A stretch of DNA of 64,000 bases, from the NCBI RefSeq assembly GCF_945859825.1, contig NZ_CAMAPC010000004.1, positions 62,001 to 126,000 on the forward strand. The letters run 5' to 3'. The stretch is from Pseudoalteromonas holothuriae (GTDB lineage Bacteria > Pseudomonadota > Gammaproteobacteria > Enterobacterales > Alteromonadaceae). A program made the translations under genes and the position numbers. The notes beneath the pieces were generated by a model. That model searched no databases. It was given only the letters and a program-made list of their open reading frames with translations, and was not told the origin of the DNA. Below are positions 37,863-47,006 of this stretch, one piece after another (positions within the stretch are counted from its first letter, which is position 1; the number at the start of each line of letters is the position of its first letter).

Positions 37863-39026
37863 ATGACGACCCCTACTTTTTTAACTATGTACCAACAGTT
37901 GATAGCCAACCCATCGGTGAGTGCGTTAGACAGCACTTTAAATATGAGTAACCGCCCTGTGATTGATTTACTGGCAAGTTGGTGTGAAGCATTAGGTTTT
38001 AGCGTTGAAATCACAGAGCTTGAAGCCGCTCCTGGAAAGTTTAATTTGCTTGCCAAACGAGGCATTGGTCATGGTGGACTAATGCTCGCAGGTCATACTG
38101 ACACAGTGCCATTTGACGACAGCCGCTGGAATTTTGATCCTTTTCAATTAAAGCAACATGACAACCGTTTATATGGCTTAGGCTCTATTGATATGAAAGG
38201 TTTTTTTGCTTTTGTACTCGATGCAATAAAAGTTTTAGATGAACAAGCAGTTACACAAACACAACCACTACTATTGTTAGCCACAGCCGATGAAGAAACC
38301 ACCATGGCAGGTGCTCAACAAATTGCCAAGCATGCTGATTTAAAACCAGCTCGATGTATTATTGGCGAACCCACAGACATGACACCCGTTTATACTCACA
38401 AAGGCCATATGAGTAGTGCTATTAGAGTCACTGGGCGCTCTGGTCATAGCTCAGACCCTGAACGTGGTGTAAATGCCATAGAAATCATGCATACCGTGAT
38501 TGCAAATTTATTACAACTGAAAGAACAGTTAAAGAATAAATATTCAATAGAAGATTTTGTGATCCCCTACCCTACGTTAAACTTAGGCCATATTCATGGT
38601 GGAGATAATGCAAACCGCATTTGTGGTTGCTGCGAACTACATATTGACTTACGGCCACTGCCAGGATTAAGCATAAAAGAGCTACAAATGTTATTACTTG
38701 ATGCAGTCTCCCCCATTAATCGGCAATTTCCAAATAGCGTGGAGGTGATTGACTTACATGAGCCTATTCCTGCCTTTAGCAGTAACACAGATAACGCCTT
38801 AGTAAAACTGGCTGAGCAGGTGTCAAAAAGCAAAGCGGTTGCAGTAAACTATTGTACCGAAGCACCTTTTATACAACAGCTAGGTTGCGAAACCATCATA
38901 ATGGGCCCAGGTTCTATTGAGCAAGCGCACCAGCCTGATGAGTTTTTAGCAATAGAAAAAGTAGCGCCAGCTCAACACATGATCCAACAAATAATCCAAA
39001 ACAGTTGTTTTAACAATGTTGATTGA
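37863..39026 (+). CDS. argE: Acetylornithine deacetylase
   Basis: ArgE hydrolyses N-acetylornithine to ornithine. The 387-residue M20-type enzyme has the metal ligands in LAGHTDTVPFDD, GSIDMKGFFAFV and ADEETTMAG. TTPTFLTMYQQLIANPSVS matches the family's start, so ATG 37863 is used; a TTG at 37839 lies just after the second ARG box. It is divergent from argC, completing a linear pathway with ArgH(A). Confidence 0.95.
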   Translation: MTTPTFLTMYQQLIANPSVSALDSTLNMSNRPVIDLLASWCEALGFSVEITELEAAPGKFNLLAKRGIGHGGLMLAGHTDTVPFDDSRWNFDPFQLKQHDNRLYGLGSIDMKGFFAFVLDAIKVLDEQAVTQTQPLLLLATADEETTMAGAQQIAKHADLKPARCIIGEPTDMTPVYTHKGHMSSAIRVTGRSGHSSDPERGVNAIEIMHTVIANLLQLKEQLKNKYSIEDFVIPYPTLNLGHIHGGDNANRICGCCELHIDLRPLPGLSIKELQMLLLDAVSPINRQFPNSVEVIDLHEPIPAFSSNTDNALVKLAEQVSKSKAVAVNYCTEAPFIQQLGCETIIMGPGSIEQAHQPDEFLAIEKVAPAQHMIQQIIQNSCFNNVD

Positions 39027-39050
39027 GAGGTAGGTTTGATAGAAAGAGCA

Positions 39051-39077
39051 AATACGCCAAGCGATGCTTGGCGTATT
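39051..39077. terminator. Hairpin between argE and the metalloprotease gene
   Basis: AATACGCCAAGC and GCTTGGCGTATT form a perfect 12-base stem with loop GAT, between convergent stops. The flanking T tract is weak. Confidence 0.7.
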
Positions 39078-39097
39078 ATACCAATTGGCTTAAATAT

Positions 39098-41524
39098 TTA
39101 AATCGGCGATCCCGGTGGCATTTTAAGTGCTTCAAAGCCTTTAGGCCATTCGCCACTTTCCAAGAACACATTAATTTGTCTTGCTAACTCATGACGATAA
39201 GCCGTCTCTTCGCTCACACTACTAAAGAGTGATTGCTCATCAAACTGCTTTGCCACTCGCAGCAATTGGAACCTCAGTAATGCTTGTACTTCTGGCTCAG
39301 TTTTAGCAGAACTTGCTAACTGTGCCATACGCGCCGCAGTTAAATATTGCACGCGTTGAGTTAGCTTTTGCGCCATCGTGCTGTTAGCTTGCGCATCAAA
39401 TACTTTGCCATACAGCGCATTTAAGGTTTGCGCTAAACTTAAATATTGGCTGCTACGTGCATGTTGTTGTGATAGGCGATTCAAACGCTCCGCATTTAAA
39501 AGCAAACCTAAACTATGGTTAACTGCAACCTCTGGTAATGCCATTGCATCAAGCACAAGCCCTGTTCTACCATAAATACTTTCGCGGGTTTTTTGCTCGC
39601 CATATGCTTTGGGTGGAATAAGCGCTAATACGCTTTCAGGTATACGTAATTGTGTTGCATCTAGTGTTTGCAGCATTGCTTCTAAGGCTTGTAACTGAGT
39701 CGCTTTGTCGACTATCTTAGCGCCCTTAATCGTCTGCTCACCACGTACTTCATAGTCATAATCCACGCCACCGATAAGCTTAACCGCCGATTCCACTTGA
39801 TAACGATGGAATAAATACAAAGGTACAAGTTTTTCTTCCAACTGTGACAATGCCACGCCTGTTTTTATGTTATTAATACCAAAGCTATTAAGCGCTTGCT
39901 GGCGCACTTCTAACACACGAAGCAATTCTGCTGATGGGTTTTCACCGTTATCCCATAAATGGGCCGTTGGATGCGCGCCCCCTTTTGCTCTAGCGTCACT
40001 ATCAGAAATAAACTCTAAACCAAGGGCGCGATTTTCATCCAAAATATCTGCTAATGCTTGGGCTTCATCGCTATTACCAAAGTCACTATAGCCATATTTA
40101 ACGACCTGTGTATCCCACTGTCCCATACCTTTTGCGTAACCTTGAGTAATATCTAATTTGCCATTGTTATCAAAGGCAACCAGTGGGTGTGGATAATCCA
40201 TTACTGATGATCTGTCTTTAATCGAACCTGAAAAATTGTGTGCAATACCCAATGTATGACCAATCTCATGAGCACTTAGCTGACGAATACGGTCCAAGGC
40301 CATCTCGTGCAAACGCGTGACGGCTTCATCACCTTTTATAAATGGTGCAGCTAACGCTTCGGCGATTAAGATATCTTGACGAACTCGAAGCGATCCTAAA
40401 GTCACATGACCTTTAATTATTTCACCCGTTCGAGGGTCAATCACTGACGCACCATATGACCAACCACGCGTTGCACGATGCACCCATTGGATCACGTTAT
40501 AGCGAATATCCATCGGATCAGCACTTTCAGGGAGTATTTTAATCTGAAAAGCATTTTTATAGCCCGCTGCCGCAAAAGCATCATCCCACCATTTGCCACC
40601 TTCTAATAAAGCGGTTTTAACAGGCTCTGGTACTCCTGGGTCGAGGTAATAAACAATAGGTTCAACTGGTTCACTAATTTCAGCTGCGGGGTCTTTTTTG
40701 GCTAAACGATGACGTGGGATATAACGTACCAACATCGACTCCCCCAAAGGGGCTGAGTAATCTTTATGCTCAATGCTCCAATAACCCGACTGAGGGTGGA
40801 ACTTGCGGGGTTGATAGTTGTCATCAGGCAGTTTTACTAATGAGTGGTGTTGATGCACGGTAATGGCATAAGGGTCAGCGCTGGCTTGACGTACATACTC
40901 ACCGGGTTTTGAGCCTGTAAATGTAAGCACAGCTTCAAGTTCGGTATTATGTACAAACGCTTTACTGCGCTCCATAAATACCGCGCTACGCGATTTATCT
41001 AAACTAAAACTGCCCTGCTCTCGCTGCGCTAAAGTACGGCTCACAGCATGTACATCCGATAATAAATAAGGTGTGTAGTCTATTAAAACACTATCCATAT
41101 CTTCGGCAACAACACTAAAACCTTGTAAAATGCTAGACGCAAATGCCTCATTAACACTTTGTTGTTCAGCAGGATTAGAAGAACTTGCACGGTAATAACT
41201 ATTAAGTGCACGTAACATCACTTTGTCTCCAAAGCGCTCAAACTGAACTAGATACGTACCACCTAATTGGCCCCTATCTAACCCTATATCGTTAGAGCCT
41301 ACCCCGTAAGGTAAACTATGCTGAAGCAAGAATGGCTGCTTAAGTTTATCAACATCTAGGTAGATTTTGCCGCTGCTGGTATCGGCATAAAAAGAGTAAT
41401 ATCCCGGAAAACGATTTAACTTGTCAGTAAACTCGTCAATGGGCTTAATTGCTGCGACTGCTTGAGTTATCATAGCGCCTAGCAAAGTACAAAATATGAA
41501 AGATAGCTTGCCTATTTTTCGCAT
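39098..41524 (-). CDS. Secreted zinc metalloprotease (DUF4953/DUF5117 type)
   Basis: The 808-residue protein has a signal peptide (ending AVA-AI). A large beta-rich N-terminal half contains YLDVDKLKQPFLLQHSLPYGVG, and the gluzincin/metzincin-like site is HEIGHTLGIAHNF (HExxHxxGxxH), with MDYPHPLV as likely Met-turn. This matches large predicted periplasmic metallopeptidases of Proteobacteria and Bacteroidetes, substrates unknown. It stands alone, divergent from fbp. Confidence 0.85.
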   Translation of the reverse strand: MRKIGKLSFIFCTLLGAMITQAVAAIKPIDEFTDKLNRFPGYYSFYADTSSGKIYLDVDKLKQPFLLQHSLPYGVGSNDIGLDRGQLGGTYLVQFERFGDKVMLRALNSYYRASSSNPAEQQSVNEAFASSILQGFSVVAEDMDSVLIDYTPYLLSDVHAVSRTLAQREQGSFSLDKSRSAVFMERSKAFVHNTELEAVLTFTGSKPGEYVRQASADPYAITVHQHHSLVKLPDDNYQPRKFHPQSGYWSIEHKDYSAPLGESMLVRYIPRHRLAKKDPAAEISEPVEPIVYYLDPGVPEPVKTALLEGGKWWDDAFAAAGYKNAFQIKILPESADPMDIRYNVIQWVHRATRGWSYGASVIDPRTGEIIKGHVTLGSLRVRQDILIAEALAAPFIKGDEAVTRLHEMALDRIRQLSAHEIGHTLGIAHNFSGSIKDRSSVMDYPHPLVAFDNNGKLDITQGYAKGMGQWDTQVVKYGYSDFGNSDEAQALADILDENRALGLEFISDSDARAKGGAHPTAHLWDNGENPSAELLRVLEVRQQALNSFGINNIKTGVALSQLEEKLVPLYLFHRYQVESAVKLIGGVDYDYEVRGEQTIKGAKIVDKATQLQALEAMLQTLDATQLRIPESVLALIPPKAYGEQKTRESIYGRTGLVLDAMALPEVAVNHSLGLLLNAERLNRLSQQHARSSQYLSLAQTLNALYGKVFDAQANSTMAQKLTQRVQYLTAARMAQLASSAKTEPEVQALLRFQLLRVAKQFDEQSLFSSVSEETAYRHELARQINVFLESGEWPKGFEALKMPPGSPI

Positions 41525-41579
41525 GATCTTACCTTGTTATTAGTGGTTTTAATGGTTGATTTAAATCCAGTATATAAAA

Positions 41580-41589
41580 TTGTATACAA
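41580..41589. promoter_or_regulatory. 10-base palindrome upstream of fbp and the metalloprotease gene
   Basis: TTGTATACAA is a perfect palindrome in the 157-base divergent region. It resembles GntR-type sites, but ten bases can arise by chance in AT-rich DNA. Confidence 0.2.
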
Positions 41590-41681
41590 AGTTCAGCCTT
41601 TTAAGACGAAATTAATTGCGGTTCATGGCTTCCTCTCACATCATTAAAGCTATGAGCACAACGTTATCAGGATAAAAAACT

Positions 41682-42650
41682 ATGCGTAGACTCCCTCCAG
41701 TAATGATTGAAGACGGTTGTTCAAGAGAGTTGCTCTCTCTTATCCGTACTATTTTAGCGGCCTGTAAAGAGATTTCATTCCGTGTTGGTCAGGGCGCTTT
41801 ATCTGGCGTACTCGGTTCAACGCTTGATGAAAACATTCAAGGTGAAACGCAAAAAAAATTAGATGTACTGTCTAATCAGCTACTAAAAGACATTTTACTT
41901 GAGTCTGGTTACGTTAAAGCCATTGCATCAGAAGAAGAAGATTTTACCGTTGCAGGTAACCCTGATGCCGACTATATCGTCGCATTTGACCCACTAGATG
42001 GCTCATCAAACACCGATATAAACTCGCTTGTTGGTACTATCTTCTCAATCATGAAAGCACCAAAAGACTCAGACCCTGCTGATCAAACTATTTTCATGCA
42101 ACCAGGCCACCAGCAAGTTGCTGCAGGTTATGTGCTTTATGGTCCGTGTACTACGTTAGCACTAAGTATTGGTAAAGGCACTCGTATTTTCACGTTGGAT
42201 AAAACCCATGGCAGCTTCATGCTCACCGAAGACTTTGCAAAAATTCCTGAAGATACCAAAGAGTTTGCAATAAACGCCTCTAACCAGCGCCATTGGCAAC
42301 CACAAATGCAGAACTACGTAAACGATTTACTCGCAGGCGAAGCAGGCCCTCGTGGTAAAAACTTCAATATGCGTTGGATAGCGGCCATGGTTGGTGATGT
42401 GCATCGCGTATTGTGCCGAGGTGGGTTATTTACTTATCCAGCCGATAGCAAAGATCCTAACAAACCATTTAAACTACGTTTATTATACGAAGCCAACCCT
42501 ATGGCCATGTTAGTTGAACAGGCTGGTGGTATCGCTCACACGGGTGAAGAGCGTATTTTGGATATTGACCCGCAAGAAATTCACCAGCGTGTGCCAGTGA
42601 TCTTAGGCTCTAAAAACGAGGTTGAAGCCTGTTTAAGTTACCACAAGTAA
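41682..42650 (+). CDS. fbp: Fructose-1,6-bisphosphatase class I
   Basis: FBPase hydrolyses fructose-1,6-bisphosphate in gluconeogenesis. The 322-residue protein has the metal site [20 protein letters not shown], preceded by ASEEEDFTV, and [16 protein letters not shown] near the C-terminus. A terminator-like hairpin follows the stop. Confidence 0.96.
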   Translation: MRRLPPVMIEDGCSRELLSLIRTILAACKEISFRVGQGALSGVLGSTLDENIQGETQKKLDVLSNQLLKDILLESGYVKAIASEEEDFTVAGNPDADYIVAFDPLDGSSNTDINSLVGTIFSIMKAPKDSDPADQTIFMQPGHQQVAAGYVLYGPCTTLALSIGKGTRIFTLDKTHGSFMLTEDFAKIPEDTKEFAINASNQRHWQPQMQNYVNDLLAGEAGPRGKNFNMRWIAAMVGDVHRVLCRGGLFTYPADSKDPNKPFKLRLLYEANPMAMLVEQAGGIAHTGEERILDIDPQEIHQRVPVILGSKNEVEACLSYHK

Positions 42651-42663
42651 GATATACAGGCTG

Positions 42664-42690
42664 AGCGAGCTAATTTAGCTCGCTTTTTTC
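42664..42690 (+). terminator. Terminator of fbp
   Basis: AGCGAGCT and AGCTCGCT form a stem followed by TTTTTT, 14 bases after the fbp stop. It overlaps the 3' end of the convergent GNAT-like gene. Confidence 0.8.
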
Positions 42691-43154
42691 ATTACTTCCC
42701 ACTGCGGCAAAGGTATTTCACGGCCAACCAACGCTGGGCTTTCAAATCCCCATTTATCCTTTAGCCAGAACATCATGACCTGCTCTAAAACTGGCTCTAG
42801 CTCAATAAGCGCTTCATCTAACCAGTAATGCAGCTCACAGTCATAGCCAACAACTGTGCTTGCACCAATATACACCGTGCCAATACAGTTTTTATCTTCA
42901 CTATCAAACACACAAAATCCGTACGCAAGATTTTCATTGAACTCATATAAATGGTGTTCCATCGCTACCGTATTATCTGCCACTGTCATATCTGGCTTAG
43001 GCCAATCGGTTTGACCGGCAAATAACTCACGAAGTCTGACTTGATTGCGCATCACCAGCTCATAATCAAGCACACTAAATTTGGGATGCATAATATGCAA
43101 TGTAAAATACCTATCTTGGTAATCGTGATGAACCGCTTTAGGCGTAAGAGGCAT
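42675..43154 (-). CDS. GNAT-like acetyltransferase family protein
   Basis: The 159-residue protein has a pattern found in small GNAT-like proteins: TVADNTVAMEHHLYEFNENLAYGFCVFD, then NCIGTVYIGA. It has a PRE- or DUF-like acyl-CoA fold rather than a full RxxGxG motif, so activity is uncertain. It is 10 bases after the 115-residue ORF upstream. Its last codons overlap the fbp terminator. Confidence 0.55.
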   Translation of the reverse strand: MPLTPKAVHHDYQDRYFTLHIMHPKFSVLDYELVMRNQVRLRELFAGQTDWPKPDMTVADNTVAMEHHLYEFNENLAYGFCVFDSEDKNCIGTVYIGASTVVGYDCELHYWLDEALIELEPVLEQVMMFWLKDKWGFESPALVGREIPLPQWEVMKKAS

Positions 43155-43164
43155 ATTATTTTCC

Positions 43165-43512
43165 TTATTTTTTAAGTAATGTCAGTAGCTGAGACACTTT
43201 TTCATGGCTTATTTCACCCATTTGCTCTGGGTTTGCGAGGGCATACAACACCCCTTCAACGCAACTATGATCAATATCACCACGCATCTCCAGTAAACTG
43301 GCCCACAATTCAAGCTCTTCAATATCAACACGCCCCAGCTGTACTTGCTCTAGCGCAGCAATCACATCAGTGCTACTAAGCGTATAAATAACTGTTGTTT
43401 GGGGATAGCGTGTAAGTTCTCTGTAAAGCTGCTGATAGCCAGAAGCCAGGCGTACAATTGTTTTTAAATCTTGATAATGGCCTGTGTTATTATTCTCGTT
43501 GTTATTCATCAT
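43165..43512 (-). CDS. Small protein of unknown function, about 115 residues
   Basis: I do not recognise the family. The protein is helical and acidic, with no signal or membrane segment; its second half reads like a set of short amphipathic helices (IEELELWASLLEMRGDIDHS). It starts MM after an Asn-rich N-terminus candidate; the frame extends to 43548. The start is only 12 bases from that of the divergent CWC/DUF5522 gene, so each promoter must lie in the other gene. It is likely cotranscribed with the GNAT-like gene. Confidence 0.55.
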   Translation of the reverse strand: MMNNNENNNTGHYQDLKTIVRLASGYQQLYRELTRYPQTTVIYTLSSTDVIAALEQVQLGRVDIEELELWASLLEMRGDIDHSCVEGVLYALANPEQMGEISHEKVSQLLTLLKK

Positions 43513-43524
43513 GCCGGTAAAGTA

Positions 43525-43854
43525 ATGCCTTGTTCTAATTGTGGCCAATCGTTTAATTGTGAAGCCAATACAAACTGTTGGTGTATGTCGCTGCCCAATA
43601 TTTTACCCTTATCTGAGACTCATGGCTGCCTTTGCCGCAGCTGTTTGGTGAAAAAAATACGCAGATATATCGAAAGCTTAAGCACACACTCCATTGCTGA
43701 ACAACGCGCTTTAGCTCGCCCTTTTAAACACTCTGGCGTTGTTGAGGGTTTAGATTATGATATCGAAAACGGCCTATTGGTAATGAGTCGTTGGGCACAC
43801 CTAAAGCGTGGCCGTTGCTGTGGCAATGGTTGTCGCCACTGCCCATTTAATTAG
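43525..43854 (+). CDS. Cysteine-rich CWC domain fused to DUF5522-like domain
   Basis: The 109-residue protein has two cysteine-rich parts. The N-terminal one is C3-x2-C6, C12 and C18-W-C20, the pattern of the cysteine-rich CWC family. The C-terminal one, LKRGRCCGNGCRHCPF, matches the ending of DUF5522 proteins. In other bacteria I know these as separate small neighbours, so this appears to be a fusion. ATG 43525 is preceded by GGTAAAG; earlier codons are not conserved in type. It may bind zinc. The stop lies inside the convergent sulfurtransferase gene. Confidence 0.75.
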   Translation: MPCSNCGQSFNCEANTNCWCMSLPNILPLSETHGCLCRSCLVKKIRRYIESLSTHSIAEQRALARPFKHSGVVEGLDYDIENGLLVMSRWAHLKRGRCCGNGCRHCPFN

Positions 43855-44677
43855 CACCGATTTCAACAGGTAAGTTACTCGGTTGCCCCCATTCGCTCCA
43901 AGAGCCATCGTATACGCTTAACTGTGCATAACCACACTCATCAGCAGCCATAGCTAAAATACAAGCAGTTACACCGGAGCCGCAACTAAATTGCAATGCT
44001 TGGTTGGTGATACCACACTCTGTAAAAAGAGCTTGCAGTGCATCGACTGATTTTACTAATCCTTGCTCATTTAATATTTGCTGATATGGCAAGTTTTTAC
44101 TATTTGGAATATGACCGCTGCGCATATTACATCGCGGTTCAGGGTCTTCGCCACTAAAGCGTTTAGCCGACCTTGCATCTAACAAACATATCGACTTATC
44201 GTTAATGCTTTGCAGTACTTGTTGGCTATCAATAAAGTAATTGGGTTGCGCTTTAGCGACAAAATTACCAACTTGCGTAGTAATGGCATAACTAGGTGCT
44301 GTTGGTAACCCAAGCGCTAGCCAATGCGACAAACCACCATCAAGCACATAAACCTGTTCAAAGCCCATGCTTTTAAGCATCCACCAAGCACGCGGTGCAC
44401 TAAATAAGCTCATATCATCATAAACAACCACAGTGTCATGCAGATTTATGCCCAGTTGACGCATAGCAGCCTGAAACTGTGCACTATCACACATCGTGTT
44501 CGGCAAACTGACTTTTGGGTTAGTTAATGCGCCACTGATATCAAAACGCTTTGCCCCTGCAATAATAGCTGTTGGTGAATAAGGCTTGTTTACGCCCGGC
44601 TTTACTATTCCTGCATCCAAAACATGCACCTTATTTAGGTGCTGAGCAAGCCACTGACAGCTTTTCAGATTTTTCAC
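43847..44677 (-). CDS. sseA: Sulfurtransferase, 3-mercaptopyruvate type
   Basis: The 276-residue protein has two rhodanese domains: an inactive N-terminal one and a C-terminal one with the loop CGSGVTA, typical of mercaptopyruvate sulfurtransferases, plus DGGLSHW and DGSWSEWG. It transfers sulfur from mercaptopyruvate or thiosulfate to acceptors such as cyanide or thiols. GTG 44677 is chosen because AAAGGAGG precedes it by five bases; the open frame continues upstream to 44725. It ends inside the CWC/DUF5522 gene. Confidence 0.88.
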   Translation of the reverse strand: MKNLKSCQWLAQHLNKVHVLDAGIVKPGVNKPYSPTAIIAGAKRFDISGALTNPKVSLPNTMCDSAQFQAAMRQLGINLHDTVVVYDDMSLFSAPRAWWMLKSMGFEQVYVLDGGLSHWLALGLPTAPSYAITTQVGNFVAKAQPNYFIDSQQVLQSINDKSICLLDARSAKRFSGEDPEPRCNMRSGHIPNSKNLPYQQILNEQGLVKSVDALQALFTECGITNQALQFSCGSGVTACILAMAADECGYAQLSVYDGSWSEWGQPSNLPVEIGAN

Positions 44678-44747
44678 TTTACCTCCTTTGTTACTGATAA
44701 CAGGTGAAATAATACTTAGTCTCACGTTATACTACTGCCATCCTAAT

Positions 44748-45809
44748 GTGAAAGACAGCAACGATATTATTTTGAAACCACTTCACACAAAAGAGGTTAA
44801 TAGTCCTATTCTCGTCGTACTCCCCAAATTTATTGGCGATGCGATCAACACCCTGCCCGCCTTAAAGCTATTACGCCAGCTTTACCCTGCGCAGAAAATT
44901 GTCATACTCGCTAATGGTGCTATCTGCGAGCTGTTCAAAAAAGTTGAACTAGCAAATAGTGAAACGCTTAGCCTCAATAGCTTTGGCAAAAAAAAGTGGT
45001 CGTTAGATTTAATTAAAGCACTGCGCAAGTTTGAATTTGCACTTGGTTTTTTATTTAGAGGCTCTCTAGGCGATGCGATATTATGTAAAATGGCGGGTAT
45101 CAAAACCCTAATAGGTTACGCACAAAATGGTCGTTCAGCTTTATTAAGCCATGCTCTACCACTGAACATCAACCAACATTATATCACCCGTTATTGTCGA
45201 TTGGTGAATGAACCTCATGGCAACCCTTTTAAATGCTTTGAATCACCAAAGCTGTCACATGCTCATATAGAACGCGCATTCCAAAGCGAGCAAAAAGTTA
45301 TCAGTGTATACATGGGCAGTGCCAATAAGAACAATCGATACTACCCTAGTCATTATGCAAAAGAAGCCCTACTAGAAATATCTAAACATTCAGTATGCAG
45401 CTTTAACCTTTTGGGGAGTTGTGATGAAGCATTTGAAAATAGCCAGCTATGCGACCTGCTAAAAGCAGACAATATTGCCGTTACAGACTTAAGCGGAAAA
45501 ACCAGCATTACGGAGCTTGTTGATACAATCGCTCAATCAGATTTAATGATAAGCATCGATTCTGGACCAATGCATATCGCGTGTGCAACGGGTGTTAATT
45601 GCATTACACTTGTTGGCCCTGGGACCAGCCCTTGGTCATGTGTGCAACCTGTTACCCCTTATTGCAAACCTATTTTTGCTAACCCACTTTTACTTAATGA
45701 TAGTGACAAGCTGTCTTCAATCTCACCATCCAAACTTGCATTATTGGCCATAAATACTCTTAATTCACAAAACCAAGGGAACTCTCATGATGAATACCCG
45801 ATCAATTGA
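44748..45809 (+). CDS. Glycosyltransferase family 9 (LPS heptosyltransferase type)
   Basis: The protein has the GT9 start ILVVLPKFIGDAINTLPALKLLRQ and the C-terminal nucleotide-sugar site SIDSGPMHIACATGVNCITLVGPG. Such enzymes add heptose or similar sugars to the LPS core. The true start is unclear: GTG 44748 is used, but a TTG at 44772 or upstream codons are possible and none has a good ribosome site. It overlaps the next glycosyltransferase by 23 bases. Confidence 0.85.
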   Translation: MKDSNDIILKPLHTKEVNSPILVVLPKFIGDAINTLPALKLLRQLYPAQKIVILANGAICELFKKVELANSETLSLNSFGKKKWSLDLIKALRKFEFALGFLFRGSLGDAILCKMAGIKTLIGYAQNGRSALLSHALPLNINQHYITRYCRLVNEPHGNPFKCFESPKLSHAHIERAFQSEQKVISVYMGSANKNNRYYPSHYAKEALLEISKHSVCSFNLLGSCDEAFENSQLCDLLKADNIAVTDLSGKTSITELVDTIAQSDLMISIDSGPMHIACATGVNCITLVGPGTSPWSCVQPVTPYCKPIFANPLLLNDSDKLSSISPSKLALLAINTLNSQNQGNSHDEYPIN

Positions 45810-46575
45810 TAAAGCCATTCCTGTTAGTGTATTTATTGTCACACTCAATGAGCAGCAGTACCTCGCACAAGTGCTAGAGAGCGTAAAAAACTTTGCAGAA
45901 ATCATCGTGGTTGATTCTGGTAGCAGCGATAACACCGTAAGCATTGCAGAAAGTTTTGGGGCAAAAGTGTATCACCAAGATTGGCTTGGGTTTGCCAAAC
46001 AAAAACAATTTGCATTAGAAAAGTGCACTCAAAAATGGGCATTAAACCTTGATGGCGATGAAATATTAACTCGCGAATGCATTGCAGAAATAGTAAAGCA
46101 AATAGAGACTCAGAAATATTCCTCCGTGCGTTTTTTGCGTGACGATATCTTTATTTATAAAAAATCAGCTTCATTGACAAGAAAAGACAACCACCTGCGT
46201 TTTTTTCAACGTGATAAAGCCAACTTTGACAAACAACAACTAGTACATGAAAGCGCACAAGTTGAAGGGGCAGAGTTAAAGTCGAACGCGACGTTTATCC
46301 ACCACGGTTACAATGAAATCCAAACGCTTGTTTTAAAAACAAACACCTACTCAACTTTAAAGGCAGAAGAAAAATTCAGTAAAGGAAAACAAGCGTCTAT
46401 CGGCAAACTTTTCCTCGCGTTTCCTGTTGCCTTTATAAGAGAGTACTTATTACACAGAAAAATATTTTCAGGACGCCGAGGGTTTATTTTATCTATGATC
46501 AATGCGCAATATGCGTTTATCAAAGAAGCTAAACTATTTGAACTCGCAGAAAAACAAAAATATCATCAAGATTAA
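45787..46575 (+). CDS. Glycosyltransferase family 2 (WaaE/KdtX-like)
   Basis: The 262-residue protein has the GT-A start VFIVTLNEQQYLAQVLES, IIVVDSGSSDNTV and LNLDGDEIL, which carries the DxD metal site. The C-terminal half matches LPS core glucosyltransferases of the WaaE/KdtX group (FLRDDIFIY; HHGYNEIQT). AAGGGAACTC precedes the ATG. It forms a pair with the GT9 enzyme for LPS core assembly. Its stop interlocks with the convergent haemoglobin gene. Confidence 0.87.
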   Translation: MMNTRSIDKAIPVSVFIVTLNEQQYLAQVLESVKNFAEIIVVDSGSSDNTVSIAESFGAKVYHQDWLGFAKQKQFALEKCTQKWALNLDGDEILTRECIAEIVKQIETQKYSSVRFLRDDIFIYKKSASLTRKDNHLRFFQRDKANFDKQQLVHESAQVEGAELKSNATFIHHGYNEIQTLVLKTNTYSTLKAEEKFSKGKQASIGKLFLAFPVAFIREYLLHRKIFSGRRGFILSMINAQYAFIKEAKLFELAEKQKYHQD

Positions 46576-47006
46576 ATTTTAATGATATTTCTGCGCATAG
46601 GGGCTAGCTTAGCAAGTACTTTATTCTGCACAGGGTGACTAATACCGACTTCATTCATAGCGGCAATGAGTAAGTCTACGGTATGATTAAAATCATACTC
46701 ACTAATGTTCATTCCGGTATGGATTTGCACCATATTGTCGCCTTGATACTGACAAGGTCCATCTAGCACTGCACACATATGGCTAATAAAACCAGTGCGA
46801 AAATGACTCACATTCGTTTGTTTAAAATAGTGAAAAACGACTTTATCTTGACCAATCTGGTTAATAAAAGCATCGGTTAAACGTTCTAAACCTGCCTGTT
46901 CCCCTACCTGATGATACAAAGAAGTTGGTGTGCTTTGACATCCAGAAACGGTAATCATCACGCTCAGCGCAATAGCGACTTTTTGACACCTTGCTACCAG
47001 ACTCAT
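46572..47006 (-). CDS. Lipoprotein truncated haemoglobin, group 1
   Basis: The 144-residue protein has a lipobox (VSGC, Cys about 23), then a group-1 truncated globin fold (LYHQVGEQAGLERLTDAFINQI; FSHM-like ISHMCAVLDGPCQY). The proximal histidine is in VQIHTGMNISEYDF. A lipid-anchored globin is unusual; it would act in the periplasm on oxygen or NO. Two cysteines flank the globin core. It is one base after the DUF3034 gene, so it may belong to that operon. Confidence 0.8.
   Translation of the reverse strand: MSLVARCQKVAIALSVMITVSGCQSTPTSLYHQVGEQAGLERLTDAFINQIGQDKVVFHYFKQTNVSHFRTGFISHMCAVLDGPCQYQGDNMVQIHTGMNISEYDFNHTVDLLIAAMNEVGISHPVQNKVLAKLAPMRRNIIKI

Noticed and set aside
41580..41589. TTGTATACAA as a proven GntR or HexR operator of fbp
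   Set aside because: Ten bases in AT-rich DNA are weak evidence; it is listed only as a low-confidence palindrome.
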